From the NCBI RefSeq assembly GCF_040813715.1, contig NZ_JBFOCH010000017.1: a stretch of 64,000 nucleotides of DNA, one strand, 5' to 3'. How positions within the stretch are numbered: position 1 is the first letter of the stretch; every line of letters begins with the position of its first letter. The notes beneath the pieces were generated by a model. That model had not been told where the DNA came from, ran no database searches, and saw nothing but the letters and a program-made list of their open reading frames with translations. This document shows positions 8,410 to 17,913 of the stretch, in pieces. Origin of the DNA: Mesorhizobium_K marinum. GTDB lineage: Bacteria > Pseudomonadota > Alphaproteobacteria > Rhizobiales > Rhizobiaceae. The translations under genes and the position numbers were made by a program.

Positions 8410-9957
8410 CGGATCAGCCCGAGCTGCGTCGGCAGCCACAGCGTGATCTGCGGGATGAAGGTGATGAGCAGGAGCGCCGCCACCAGCGGCACGAGCCACG
8501 GAAGGATTGCCCAGGTCGTGCGTTCGATGGACAGTTTCGAGATGCGCGACAGCACGAACAGGATCATGCCGACGGGCGGCGTCAACAGGCCGATCATCAG
8601 GTTGAGGGTGATGATCAGGCCGAGATGCACGGGATCGATGCCGTAGCGNGATCGCCCAGGTCGTGCGCTCGATGGACAGTTTCGAGATTCGCGACAGCAC
8701 GAACAGGATCATGCCGACGGGCGGCGTCAACAGGCCGATCATCAGGTTGAGGGTGATGATCAGGCCGAGATGCACGGGATCGATGCCGTAGCGGGCGGCG
8801 ACCGGCATCAGGATCGGAACCAGGATGGTGATCGCGGCGATGGTATCGAGGAAGCAGCCGACGACCAGCAGCAGCAGGTTCACCAGGATCAGGAACGTCC
8901 ACCAGTTGTCGGTGAGCGAGAAGACGAAGTCGGAAAACAGCGCCGCAGCCTGGCTGACGGTCAGGAGCCAGGCGAAGATCGACGCCGCGGTGACGATGAA
9001 CAGCACCGAGGCCGTCGTCTCGATCGTGTCGAAGCTCGCCTTGACCAGCGTGCGCAGCGTCATCGTGCGGTAGCGCACGAGGCCGAGGAAGAGCGACCAG
9101 ATGACGGCGGCCATTGCGGCTTCCGTCGGCGTGAACCAGCCCATGGTCATGCCGCCGATGAGGATCACCGGCGTCATCAGCGCCATGACGGCCGAGAAGT
9201 CGTAGTACCAGTCGAGGGCGATCAGCGCGATCAGCGCGAGGCCGACGGCGATGTTGAGAGATAGGCCGGCTGCGTAGAGCGCATAGACAGCGACCGGGAA
9301 GGCCAGCACGACCAGGATCTCGAGCGACGCCGCGAACAGCCGGCGGACGCTGAACGGCGTATCGGAGCCCCAGCCGCGGCGATAGGCGAAGAAGGCGATC
9401 GTCGCCATCATCAGGCCGGTCATGACGAGGCCCGGCAGGATGCCGGCCATGAACAGCGCACCGATCGAGACGTTGGCCATCATGCCGTAGATGACGAACG
9501 GCAGCGACGGCGGGAAGATCGGGCCGAGGGTCGCCGAGGCGGCCGTCACGCCGACCGCTGCCTCGACGGGATAGCCGTGGTCGCGCATCGCCTTGATCTC
9601 GATCGTGCCGATGCCGGCGGCGTCAGCCAGCGCCGTCCCCGACATGCCGGAGAAGACGACCGACCCGATCACGTTGACCTGCGCCAGTCCGCCCTTCATC
9701 CAGCCGACCAGCGCCAGCGCGAAGCTGTAGATGCGGCCGGTAACCCCGGCGATGTTCATCAGGTTGCCGGCGAGCACGAAGAAGGGAACGGCGAGCAGCG
9801 GGAAGCTCTCGACGCCGGCGATCATGCGTTGCGCGGCGATGATGTCGGGCGCGACGCCGTAGATGACGAGATAGAGCAGCGACGAGGTGGCGAGCGCGAC
9901 CGCCACCGGCGCGCCGACCAGCATCAGAAGCAGGAAGGAACCGATCAGGACCAGCAT
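8406..9957 (-). CDS. TRAP transporter large permease (DctM family), split by a scaffold joint
   Basis: Large membrane subunit of a sodium-driven TRAP importer. It has many hydrophobic helices, the DctM N-terminus MLVLIGSFLLLMLVGAPVAVAL, and the conserved GVTAASATLGPIFPPSLPFVIYG segment. An N at 8649 separates two copies of about 144 bp (offset 145) with single-base differences. Removing one copy restores a single frame of about 468 codons ending at 8406. Read uncorrected, the joint shifts frame and appears to fuse this gene to the dehydrogenase. It is followed, with a 4-nt overlap, by idnD and preceded by the small subunit. Confidence 0.85.
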
Positions 9958-9961
9958 CGCC

Positions 9962-10525
9962 TCAGCCTCCCGCCGGTCCGGGTTCGTCGAGCCGCGGCCC
10001 CTCCTCGCGCCAGTCGTGCACGAACACCTGCACTGCGCGCAGGAACATCAGAACGAAGGAGGCGAACACTGCGTAGAAGACGATGCCGCGCGGCAGGTCG
10101 ATGGTCACCATGCGCTCGCCGCCGACGACCGCGACGTAGCGCCAGAGCAGCCAGCTGGCGTAGGCGAAGAAGCCGATGGTCACCAGGTCGACTGCCAGCG
10201 CGAGCCAGCGGCCGGCGGTACGCGGCAGGTAGCGGTAGATGAAGTCGACGCGGATGTGCCGGCTCATGCGCACGCACATCGCCGATCCCAGGAAGACGGT
10301 GACGATCAGGCAGTTGATCGCGATCTCCTCGGTCCAGGCGAGGCTGTTGTTGAGTACGTAGCGGGTGAAGAACTGCAGGAACACGCACAGCGACATGCCC
10401 CAGAAGGCGGCGAGCGTCACCCAGTCCTCGATAGCGTGGCCGGACAGATCAACCGGCTCGGCTTCCTCCTCGAAAGCCTGCGCCATCTCCTCGGCGGTGA
10501 TCTGCGAGTGGTGGTCCTCGGACAT
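9962..10525 (-). CDS. TRAP transporter small permease (DctQ family)
   Basis: 187 residues with four predicted membrane segments. A polar acidic N-terminus (about residues 1-30) precedes the first helix near WVTLAAFWGMSLCVF. The segment WTEEIAINCLIVTVFLGSA and the following RMSRHIRVD are characteristic of DctQ. It pairs with the large permease, whose gene starts 4 nt downstream. Start chosen at MSEDHHS rather than a longer frame, because the upstream extension reads into the intergenic hairpin. Confidence 0.85.
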   Translation of the reverse strand: MSEDHHSQITAEEMAQAFEEEAEPVDLSGHAIEDWVTLAAFWGMSLCVFLQFFTRYVLNNSLAWTEEIAINCLIVTVFLGSAMCVRMSRHIRVDFIYRYLPRTAGRWLALAVDLVTIGFFAYASWLLWRYVAVVGGERMVTIDLPRGIVFYAVFASFVLMFLRAVQVFVHDWREEGPRLDEPGPAGG

Positions 10526-10578
10526 GGCGTCAACCTTCGGCTGTCGGGCGATAGCACTTGCGCAAAGACATCGGGACA

Positions 10579-10606
10579 GAGCCCGGCGCCGCAAGGCGCC
10601 GGGCTC
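10579..10606 (-). terminator. Intra-operon stem-loop after the TRAP binding-protein gene
   Basis: A perfect 12-bp stem (GAGCCCGGCGCC / GGCGCCGGGCTC) closed by a GCAA tetraloop, 18 nt after the binding-protein stop and before the small permease gene. No T-run. Probably reduces read-through or stabilises the upstream mRNA. Confidence 0.7.
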
Positions 10607-10623
10607 GAGCCGCTGACGCCGGA

Positions 10624-11737
10624 TTACTGGATGGCGCGGATCGCCTCCCAGTCGGCCTTGTTGTAGCCGAACTCCTCGAAGGTGACCTTTTCGATGACGT
10701 TGTTCTCGAAGTCGGAACGGTCTACCTCGGTGACGGTCAGCCCGCGATCCTTGAACACCTGCACGAGCTCCTTCTCACGCGCGACGATCTTCTCGGTGGC
10801 GCGTGCGGCCGCTTCCTGCATCACCTCGGTGAAGATCTGCTTGTCCTCGTCGGACAGCGAGGCCCAGCGCGACTTCGACACGATGGTATTGAGGTGGTCG
10901 ACGATGTGGCCGGTGAGCACGATGTGCTTCTGCACCTCGTAGAANCGCGGCTTCCTGCATCACCTCGGTGAATATCTGCTTGTCCTCGTCGGACAGCGAG
11001 GCCCAGCGCGACTTCGACACGATGGTATTGAGGTGGTCGACGATGTGGCCGGTGAGCACGATGTGCTTCTGCACCTCGTAGAACTTCTTCGCCTCGATGG
11101 TGGTCAGCGGGTTTTCCTGCGCCTCGACGGTGCCGTTCTGCAGGGCGAGATAGACCTCGGCGAAGGCGATCGGCGCAGTGTTGGCGCCGCAGGCTCGCGG
11201 CATCGCCAGGTAGGCCGGCACGTCGGGAACGCGGATCTTCAGGCCGGCCATGTCGGCGCACTTGGCGATCGGCCGGTTCGACGTGGTATGGCGCGTGCCG
11301 TAGTAGGTGGTCGCCGTGATGTGGTGGCCGGACTTTTCCTCATAGCCCTTGGTCAGCGCCTTGTAGGTGTCGCTCTTGGTGTAGTTGAGCAGGTGCGCGG
11401 CGTCGCGGAAGATGAAGGGGTAGTAGGTGACGCCGATCGGCGCGTATTCGCGCGCCGCGAAGCTGGACCCCGAGATGATGATGTCGACCGTTCCCAGGGT
11501 CAGGCCCTGGTTGATGTCGGACTCCTTGCCGAGCTGCGACGCCGGGAAGACGTCGACCGTGTAGCGCCCGTCGGTGCGCTTGGCGATCTCCTCGGCCGCC
11601 CACACGGATTCGGTGTGGAACGGCTCGGACGTCTCGTAGACGTGCGCCCACTTGAGCGCGGTCTGGGCCGATGCCGGGGCACAGGCGAGAACCAGGGCGC
11701 CGAGCGCCGAGGCGAGGACTGCGTATTTCCTGGACAT
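10624..11737 (-). CDS. TRAP transporter substrate-binding protein (DctP family), split by a scaffold joint
   Basis: Periplasmic binding protein of about 324 residues after correction. Signal peptide MSRKYAVLASALGALVLACAPASAQ. DctP hallmarks: FHTESVWAAEEIAKRTDGRYTVDVFPASQLGKE near the N-terminus, DMAGLKIRVP with the arginine that usually binds the substrate carboxylate, and GTVEAQENPLTTI. An N at 10945 separates two copies of about 134 bp (offset 139); one copy should be removed. First gene of a P-Q-M-idnD operon, so the ligand is probably a sugar acid. The start has an AGGAGG ribosome-binding site upstream. Confidence 0.85.
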
Positions 11738-11795
11738 GTATTTCCTCCTCAGGTTGACGTTCGGCCGATTTCCTCCCGGCCTTTGCTTGGCGAGC

Positions 11796-12503
11796 TCAGG
11801 GCTCGAATCTCTCGCCGAAGTTGCGCGAGAATCTGAGTTGCGACAGCTGCAGGTGCCTCTGCATGGCCTCCTTGGCGCCCTCGGCGTCATGCGCGGCGAT
11901 GGCGTCGCGGACGGCCTCGTGCTCGTCCGCGGCCGCAAGCCACGACTGGTCGTTCTCGAAATAGCTGGACAGGCGCTCGAAGAAGGGATTGAGGCGCTGG
12001 TCGAACATCTCGCCGACGACCCGCACCAGGACGGCGTTTCCGAGAATGCCGGCCACGCCCGTGTGGAAATCGCGGTCGAGCACGATCGTCTCCCTGGACG
12101 GGTGGCTGCTTGTCCGCATGCGCGCGAGGATGTCGTCCAGCCTGCCGATATCCTCGGCGCCCGCATGGAGCGCGGCTTCGGCCGCCACCGCGCCCTCGAC
12201 GAATTCGCGGGCGCGCAGCAATTCGAACGGTCCTTCGTCATTGTCGCGGGCGCGCGCCGGCGCAGGGTCCCGGACCGCGCGAACGTAGATGCCCGAGCCG
12301 ACGCGGATGCGCACGCGCCCTTCAACCTCGAGCGCAATCAGGGCCTCGCGCACGGTCGGCCGCGACAGGCCGAACTGCTGCGCCAGCTCGCGCTCGGTCG
12401 GCAGGCGGGCGCCGACGGGATACTCGCCGTTGTCGATCAGCTGCCTCAGCTGGTCGGCAACCTGGCGGTAGAGCCGCGGGGTTTCGATGGCGTGTATGGG
12501 CAT
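11796..12503 (-). CDS. FadR-subfamily GntR transcriptional regulator
   Basis: 235 residues. N-terminal winged helix: YRQVADQLRQLIDNGEYPVGARLPTERELAQQFGLSRPTVREALIALEVEGRVRIRVGSGIYV (about residues 10-73). C-terminal FCD all-helical ligand domain with metal-site residues in DRDFHTGVAGILGN and DEHEAVRDAIAAHD. FCD regulators typically sense carboxylates and sugar acids and repress adjacent catabolic genes. This gene lies 58 nt upstream of the TRAP operon on the same strand, with a matching palindrome before its start, so autoregulation and control of the TRAP/idnD genes is likely. Confidence 0.85.
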   Translation of the reverse strand: MPIHAIETPRLYRQVADQLRQLIDNGEYPVGARLPTERELAQQFGLSRPTVREALIALEVEGRVRIRVGSGIYVRAVRDPAPARARDNDEGPFELLRAREFVEGAVAAEAALHAGAEDIGRLDDILARMRTSSHPSRETIVLDRDFHTGVAGILGNAVLVRVVGEMFDQRLNPFFERLSSYFENDQSWLAAADEHEAVRDAIAAHDAEGAKEAMQRHLQLSQLRFSRNFGERFEP

Positions 12504-12540
12504 CGTCCCCGCCCCTCCCCGGCAGGATCGCAACCGTGCA

Positions 12541-12563
12541 ATCGGTCAAATGGTCTGACCGAT
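12541..12563. promoter_or_regulatory. Palindromic operator for the FadR-type regulator
   Basis: Inverted repeat with 8-bp arms ATCGGTCA and TGACCGAT. The internal core TGGTCTGACC matches the TGGTC-N-GACCA type of site bound by FadR/UxuR-subfamily proteins. It lies 38 nt upstream of the regulator start, in the divergent gap facing the gene at 12730. Confidence 0.6.
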
Positions 12564-12729
12564 TTCACACTGCGGTCAGAATCGGAGCGAGTCAAGCAAC
12601 CAGCCGACAGGGCCAATTCGCCGCTTGCGAAGGTGCTGACTTTCCTGCCCGGAACATAGATTTTGCCACCCGGGGGGTGCTGTCATAGTTTGTCGCCGGC
12701 TGCAGCGGCCGAGGCGCCGCGCAAGGAAC

Positions 12730-14151
12730 ATGGGGAAACGGTCCGTGAAACCGGGCAGGATCGATCAAGACATCGCCGCGACGCACCGCCGCGCGCAGCG
12801 CTTCGGCGCCGTCTCGCGCCTGCTGGCGGTCGCCATCCTGGCCGCCGCCACTATGGGGGTCCTGCCGCAGGCCGCGCGGGCCAACTACGGATCGACGCAG
12901 CTCAGGGTGCTGACGTCCTTTCCGCAATCCTTCTACGAACCGTTCGAGCTGGCCTTCGAGCGGTCGAACCCGGGAATCGACCTGGTCGTCGTCCAGCGCA
13001 ACACCGCAAACGGCATGCGCCTGATCCTGGAGCGTCCCGACTTCGACGCCGACATGTTCTGGGCGTCGGCGCCGGACGCCTTCGAAGTCCTGAAGGCAAA
13101 AGGGCAGCTCAGCCGGACCACCGCGCGCAATACCGGCGCGCCGGAACTGGTTTCCGGCTATCCGGTCAACGATCCCGACCACTACTATCTCGGCTTCGCG
13201 CTGTCAGGCTACGGCTTCGTCTACAACCCGGCCTACCTGGCCGCGCACAACCTGCCGGTGCCCACGACATGGGCCGACCTGACCAAGCCGGTCTATGACG
13301 GGCATATCGGCATCAGCTCGCCGTCCCGTTCGGGCACCACCCACCTGATCGTCGAGATCATCCTGCAGACCTATGGCTGGGACGATGGCTGGGCCCTGCT
13401 GTCGAGGCTCGGCGGCAACCTGTCCACCGTGACGGCGCGCAGCTTCGGCGTTCCCTCCGGCGTCGTCCAGCGCCGGTTCGGCGTGGGCATCACCATCGAC
13501 TTCCTGGCGCAGCCGACCGAACGGCCGGACGCGGTCCGCTTCGTCCTGCCGCACAATACGGTGTTCGTGCCGGCCAGCATCGCGATCCTCGCCCGCAGCC
13601 GGAACGACGCCGCCGCCGAGCGCTTTCTCGACTTCGTGCTTTCGCTGGAGGGGCAATCGCTGCTGCTGACGCGCGGGATCGACCGCATCCCGGTCGTGCC
13701 CGGGCTGCGCGACGCGGCTGCCGAACCGGCGCGTCCCTTCGACTTTCCAGGGCTGATGAACGGCAAGACGTTCGACGCGTCGCTGTCGGCCAGCCGCTAC
13801 AACATGGTGAACCTGCTGTTCGACGAGTTCATCGTGCGCAAGCGGCCGGTGCTGGCCAGCCTGTGGCGACGCGTCAACATCATCTCTTCGGCCGCGCCCA
13901 GCCCGCAGGCGCAGGAGCGGATCGACGAAGCCGTGCGGGAACTCGTCGGCCCGCCGCTGGCCGAGGCCAGGGCGGTCGACCGCTCCGGCGCGCTCAGCAT
14001 CGACGACATGCCGGCGGGCTTGCCCGGTTCCGAAGCGCTGCAGGACTTCACGCACGAGTTGCGCTCGTCGATCGAGGTCCGCCTTCGGCGCGCTGGCGAG
14101 ATCCTGGACGCGCTGGCCCCGCCGCAGGACGAACGCGGGCTGTTGCGCTGA
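12730..14151 (+). CDS. PgtC-like sensory periplasmic binding protein
   Basis: 473 residues, with signal-type hydrophobic segment LLAVAILAAATMGVLPQAARA at about 30-50 after a long basic leader. An ABC-type binding-protein fold follows, with segments DADMFWASAPDAFE, GYPVNDPDHYYLGFALSGYG, PSRSGTTHL and NLSTVTARSFGVPSGV. The same segments recur in the transport binding protein at 17914, so the two are paralogues. It is immediately followed by a histidine kinase and a sigma-54 activator. That is the order of the phosphoglycerate-sensing Pgt system, where PgtC modulates the kinase PgtB. The PSRSGTTH stretch suits a phosphate-binding loop. An ABC transport role is less likely, since no permease follows it directly. 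Confidence 0.75.
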   Translation: MGKRSVKPGRIDQDIAATHRRAQRFGAVSRLLAVAILAAATMGVLPQAARANYGSTQLRVLTSFPQSFYEPFELAFERSNPGIDLVVVQRNTANGMRLILERPDFDADMFWASAPDAFEVLKAKGQLSRTTARNTGAPELVSGYPVNDPDHYYLGFALSGYGFVYNPAYLAAHNLPVPTTWADLTKPVYDGHIGISSPSRSGTTHLIVEIILQTYGWDDGWALLSRLGGNLSTVTARSFGVPSGVVQRRFGVGITIDFLAQPTERPDAVRFVLPHNTVFVPASIAILARSRNDAAAERFLDFVLSLEGQSLLLTRGIDRIPVVPGLRDAAAEPARPFDFPGLMNGKTFDASLSASRYNMVNLLFDEFIVRKRPVLASLWRRVNIISSAAPSPQAQERIDEAVRELVGPPLAEARAVDRSGALSIDDMPAGLPGSEALQDFTHELRSSIEVRLRRAGEILDALAPPQDERGLLR

Positions 14152-14154
14152 GCG

Positions 14155-16245
14155 ATGACAATGGCTGTGCAAGGAGGCGCCGACAGCTCCCCGACCGGAT
14201 TGGCGCGACGCTCGCGCCACGGTATCGGCTTCCGGCTCGGGGCGGCGTTCGTCACCATCGTCGGTCTGGCCGTGGGCGCCTGCATCGTCGGCTGGCTGTC
14301 CTATGTGAGCCTGTCCGGCGAACTCTCGCAGATCGCCCGCTCGCAGATGCCGCGGCTGGCTTTCGCCACCCGGCTCTCCAAGACCGGGGCCGACATCAGC
14401 TCTGTGATGCCGAACCTCGCCAGCAGCCCGACACGATCCGGCTACACCGCCATCCGGGCCGTCTACGCGCAGCGCCTGGATACGCTGAACGCCGTGCTCG
14501 CCGAAATGCAGGCGGCCGATCTCGACAACGGCGAGTTCGGCCCGCTGGTCGAATCGATCAACCGGAACCTGTCTGAACTCGACATCGCATCGGGCCGGCG
14601 CTTCACCCTGCAGGAAGAGATGCGCGCGGACCTCGACGAGCTCCGCTGGGTGCAGACGGACCTGCTGGGCGAAGCCGAGCCGCTGGTCGACGACGTCCGT
14701 TTCAACATGGAAACCGAACTCAAGACGGACGCACGCGAGGCGCGCATCCTGAACGAGCAGCGCAAGAGCGAGGCGCTGATGTCGGTGATTGCGCAGGCGA
14801 GCCTCGCCACCGGCCTGATCGCCCGGCTGGTCGACCTGAATTCGGTCGAGGACATCCAGGAGACGATCGCCTATCTCGGCGATTCAACCGATGCCCTGAG
14901 GCTCGGCCAGCAGACGCTGGCGGACTGGCCGGACAGCATCACCGTCCGGCAACTGGCCGAACGCATCCTGTCGAGCGCCGACGTCACCGCGGGCCTGCCG
15001 CATACCAAGCGCTCCGAGCTGATCGAACGCGGCAACGTGCAGGCGCTCGCCAACGAGAACCGCAGACTGGTCGAGGAACTCGGCCAGCGCATCGGCCTGG
15101 AGGTGGGCGCGGCGCAGGAGAGCGGCCGGCTGGCTTCGGAACGCGCGGAGCGGGCCATCGCCACCGGCAGCGGCGTCCTGCTGGCGATCGCCGTTCTGTC
15201 GGTAACCGCCGCGCTGGCGATCGGCTACTTCTATGTCCACAGGAACCTGCTGGCCCGCATCCGGGGGCTGGCCGAATCGGCTTTCGACATCTCGGCCGGG
15301 CAGCCTGGCGCGACCATGGCGGTGTCCAGCCGCGACGAACTCGGCGACCTCGCGAACGCGCTCAACGTCTTTCGCCACACCCGCGACGAACTCATCCAGT
15401 CGGCCAAGCTGGCGGCGCTCGGCCAGATGGCGGCGGGCATCGGCCACGAACTCAAGCAGCCGCTCGCCGCCATCCGCTCCCATACCCACAATGGCGGCGT
15501 GCTGATCGAGCGGGGCGACCCTGACAAGGCCATGCAAAGCCTTGAGAAGATCGGCCAGCTGACGCAGCGCATGAGCAACCAGATCGGGCACCTGCGCCGT
15601 TTCGCGCGCCTGCCGGACAGCCGAATCGGCCCGGTTGAGCTTGCCGCCGCGGTCGAGGGCGCGACAAGCCTGCTCGCGCACCGCTTCCAGGACGAGGACG
15701 CGGTTCTGACTGTGTCGCTGGAGGAGGGACTGCCCCTCGTGATCGCCGAAGGCGTGCGGCTGGAACAGGTGTTCGTCAACCTGATCGCCAACGCCATGGA
15801 TGCGGTGGCCGGCCGCGACGAAAGGACGATCAGGCTCACCGCCAGGTCGATCGGCGAGCGGGTCGAGATCACNCAGGAGGCACTGCCCCTCGTGATCGCC
15901 GAGGGCGTGCGGCTGGAACAGGTGTTCGTCAACCTGATCGCCAACGCCATGGATGCCGTGGCCGGCCGCGACGAGAGGACGATCAGGCTCACCGCCAGAT
16001 CGATCGGCGAGCGGGTCGAGATCACGGTCGAGGATACCGGCGGCGGGATCGTCGCCGACGACGTCAACGTCATCTTCGACCCCTTCTTCACCACCAAGCC
16101 GCCCAGCTCGGGACTCGGCCTGGGGCTGTCGATCACCTATAACATCCTCAAAGACTTCGGCGGCGGCGTGACGGTTTTGCGCACCTCGCCGGAGGGCACA
16201 TCCTTCCTCGTAACGCTCAGGGCCGCAGCGGATGACCGCAGTTGA
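14155..16245 (+). CDS. PgtB-like sensor histidine kinase, with in-frame scaffold duplication
   Basis: About 645 residues after correction. Membrane segment 1 at about 25-50 and segment 2 at about 335-365 bracket a large periplasmic helical domain of nearly 290 residues. A HAMP-like linker follows, then the H-box GHELKQPLAAIRSH, N-box NLIANAMDAV, and ATP-lid motifs DTGGG, FDPFFTTK and GLGLGLSI. An N at 15873 separates two copies of about 144 bp at offset 153, so uncorrected reading adds 51 codons and doubles the N-box. Start codon is 3 nt after the binding-protein stop, and the response-regulator gene overlaps the end by 14 nt. Predicted partner of the upstream binding protein. Confidence 0.85.
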   Translation: MTMAVQGGADSSPTGLARRSRHGIGFRLGAAFVTIVGLAVGACIVGWLSYVSLSGELSQIARSQMPRLAFATRLSKTGADISSVMPNLASSPTRSGYTAIRAVYAQRLDTLNAVLAEMQAADLDNGEFGPLVESINRNLSELDIASGRRFTLQEEMRADLDELRWVQTDLLGEAEPLVDDVRFNMETELKTDAREARILNEQRKSEALMSVIAQASLATGLIARLVDLNSVEDIQETIAYLGDSTDALRLGQQTLADWPDSITVRQLAERILSSADVTAGLPHTKRSELIERGNVQALANENRRLVEELGQRIGLEVGAAQESGRLASERAERAIATGSGVLLAIAVLSVTAALAIGYFYVHRNLLARIRGLAESAFDISAGQPGATMAVSSRDELGDLANALNVFRHTRDELIQSAKLAALGQMAAGIGHELKQPLAAIRSHTHNGGVLIERGDPDKAMQSLEKIGQLTQRMSNQIGHLRRFARLPDSRIGPVELAAAVEGATSLLAHRFQDEDAVLTVSLEEGLPLVIAEGVRLEQVFVNLIANAMDAVAGRDERTIRLTARSIGERVEIXQEALPLVIAEGVRLEQVFVNLIANAMDAVAGRDERTIRLTARSIGERVEITVEDTGGGIVADDVNVIFDPFFTTKPPSSGLGLGLSITYNILKDFGGGVTVLRTSPEGTSFLVTLRAAADDRS

Positions 16246-17587
16246 CGTGATCTTCATCGATGACGACCCGCAGGTACTCGAGGCGTATTCCGAAACGCTG
16301 GAACTGGAGCAGTTCAAGGTTGCGTCCAGCCGCGACGCCGCCGGCGCGCTCGCGGGGATCACCGGCGAATCCGCGAGCGTGGTGCTGACCGACGTGCGCA
16401 TGCCTTCGCGCGACGGCTTCGACGTCCTCGAACTGGTGAAAACCATCGACAAGGAAATTCCGGTCGTGCTGATCACCGGCCATGGCGACGTGCCGATGGC
16501 GCTGCGCGCGCTTCGCGCCGGAGCCTGGGATTTCCTGGAGAAGCCGGCCGATCCCGTCCTGCTGGTCGAGACCATCCGGCGCGGGCTGAACCATCGCAGG
16601 CTGGTTCTCGAGAACCGCCGGCTTCGGGTGGCGATCGACGGACAGGGCGACTGGGAGCGACGCATCATCGGCCATGCCGACGCGACGATGGCCATGCGGC
16701 GCGCGCTGATGCGGCTCGCCGATCTCGACACCGATGTCCTGATCGTCGGCGAGACCGGGACCGGCAAGGAGGTCGCCGCCCGCGCGCTGCACGATTTCGG
16801 CGCACGGGCGAAGCATCCCTTCGTGGCAGTCAATTGCGGTGCGATCCCCGAGACCATGCTGGAGACCGAGCTGTTCGGCCACGAGCCCGGCGCCTTCACC
16901 GGCGCGAGGGACCGCCGCATCGGCAAGATCGAATACGCCAATCGCGGCACGCTGTTCCTGGACGAGATCGAGTCGATGACCGCCGCCGCCCAGGTCCGCC
17001 TTCTTCGCGTCCTGCAGGAGCGCAAGCTGGAGCGGCTTGGCTCCAACAAGGAAATTCCCGTGGACCTAAGGGTCGTCACCGCGACAAAGACGCCGCTGGC
17101 CGATCTGGTCCGGCAGGGACGGTTCCGGGAGGACCTGTCCTACCGCCTCGACGTCGCCCGCGTGGTGCTGCCGCCGCTGCGCGAGCGCCACGGCGACATC
17201 GCCCTCCTGTTCAGGCATTTCGTCGACCAGGCGGCGCGGCGGTACGACCGGCCCGTCCGCGACATCGACGCACGCACCCTGCAGCAACTCGGCCAGAAGG
17301 AATGGCCGGGCAACATCCGCGAGTTGCGCAACGCGGCCGAACGCTACGCGCTGGCCATCGACGACGTCGCCGATCCCGCACCGGCAACGCCATTTGCACC
17401 GACGGGAGGAAGCCTCGAAGAGCAGATGGATGCGCACGAGGCGTCGATCATCGCTAGCACGCTTGCCAGTTTCGGCGGGCGCATCGGCGAGACCGCGGGC
17501 GCGCTCGGCATCTCCCGCAAGACGCTCTATCTCAAGATGAAGAAGCTGGGCCTCTCTCAGGAAGCCGCCGCATCGCCGGGGCCCTGA
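16232..17587 (+). CDS. Sigma-54-dependent response regulator (PgtA/DctD-like)
   Basis: 451 residues. Receiver domain at about 4-120 with acidic pair DDD and phospho-acceptor aspartate in LTDVRMP. AAA+ domain with Walker A GETGTGKE, the sigma-54 contact loop GAFTGA, and Walker B GTLFLDEIE. C-terminal Fis-type helix-turn-helix in ETAGALGISRKTLYLKMKKLGL. It is thus competent to activate RNA polymerase-sigma-54. The most likely target is the sigma-54-type promoter at 17851 before the transporter operon. Translation overlaps the kinase gene by 14 nt. Confidence 0.9.
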   Translation: MTAVDVIFIDDDPQVLEAYSETLELEQFKVASSRDAAGALAGITGESASVVLTDVRMPSRDGFDVLELVKTIDKEIPVVLITGHGDVPMALRALRAGAWDFLEKPADPVLLVETIRRGLNHRRLVLENRRLRVAIDGQGDWERRIIGHADATMAMRRALMRLADLDTDVLIVGETGTGKEVAARALHDFGARAKHPFVAVNCGAIPETMLETELFGHEPGAFTGARDRRIGKIEYANRGTLFLDEIESMTAAAQVRLLRVLQERKLERLGSNKEIPVDLRVVTATKTPLADLVRQGRFREDLSYRLDVARVVLPPLRERHGDIALLFRHFVDQAARRYDRPVRDIDARTLQQLGQKEWPGNIRELRNAAERYALAIDDVADPAPATPFAPTGGSLEEQMDAHEASIIASTLASFGGRIGETAGALGISRKTLYLKMKKLGLSQEAAASPGP

Positions 17588-17701
17588 CCCGGCCAGGGCG
17601 TTACCTTCTTTTCCCCTCGGCGCTCCCGCGATGTTACCGATTTTTCCCGTCGCGCGAAGGCTTGAGAAGCTAACTTATTGTAATCGTTCAGCCCATCGAT
17701 C

Positions 17702-17717
17702 TGGCACGCAACCTGCA
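17702..17717 (+). promoter_or_regulatory. Duplicate copy of the sigma-54-type promoter (scaffold artefact)
   Basis: Same -24/-12 sequence as at 17851. It lies in the left copy of the unmerged contig overlap around the NNN at 17735-17737 (offset 149). It should collapse onto the downstream copy. Confidence 0.6.
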
Positions 17718-17749
17718 AAGTCCTTTGCGCCGGCNNNCCGGCCAGGGCG

Positions 17750-17797
17750 TTACCTTCTTTTCCCCTCGGCGCTCCCGCGATGTTACCGATTTTTCCC
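17750..17797 (+). promoter_or_regulatory. Putative upstream activator sites (two direct repeats)
   Basis: Two 15-bp direct repeats of form TTACC-N3-TTTTCCC, at 17750-17764 and 17783-17797. They are spaced exactly 33 bp, about three helical turns, and lie about 65-100 bp upstream of the -24 element. This geometry fits dimer sites for the sigma-54 activator encoded at 16232. Confidence 0.45.
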
Positions 17798-17850
17798 GTC
17801 GCGCGAAGGCTTGAGAAGCTAACTTATTGTAATCGTTCAGCCCATCGATC

Positions 17851-17866
17851 TGGCACGCAACCTGCA
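17851..17866 (+). promoter_or_regulatory. Sigma-54 (-24/-12) promoter of the phospho-compound importer operon
   Basis: TGGCACG-N4-CTGCA closely matches the sigma-54 consensus TGGCACG-N4-TTGCW, with one mismatch (C for T) in the -12 element. It lies 48 nt upstream of the binding-protein ATG and directly downstream of the gene for a GAFTGA-containing activator. Confidence 0.75.
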
Positions 17867-17913
17867 AAGTCCTTTGCGCCGGCCCCGCCAAGGGTCCGCA
17901 AGTGGAGGAAAAC

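Noticed and set aside
7360..9957. Apparent fusion of a TRAP permease and a dehydrogenase
   Set aside because: The frame is continuous only because the joint at 8649 shifts it. Collapsing the duplicate gives two separate genes with a 4-nt ATGA overlap.
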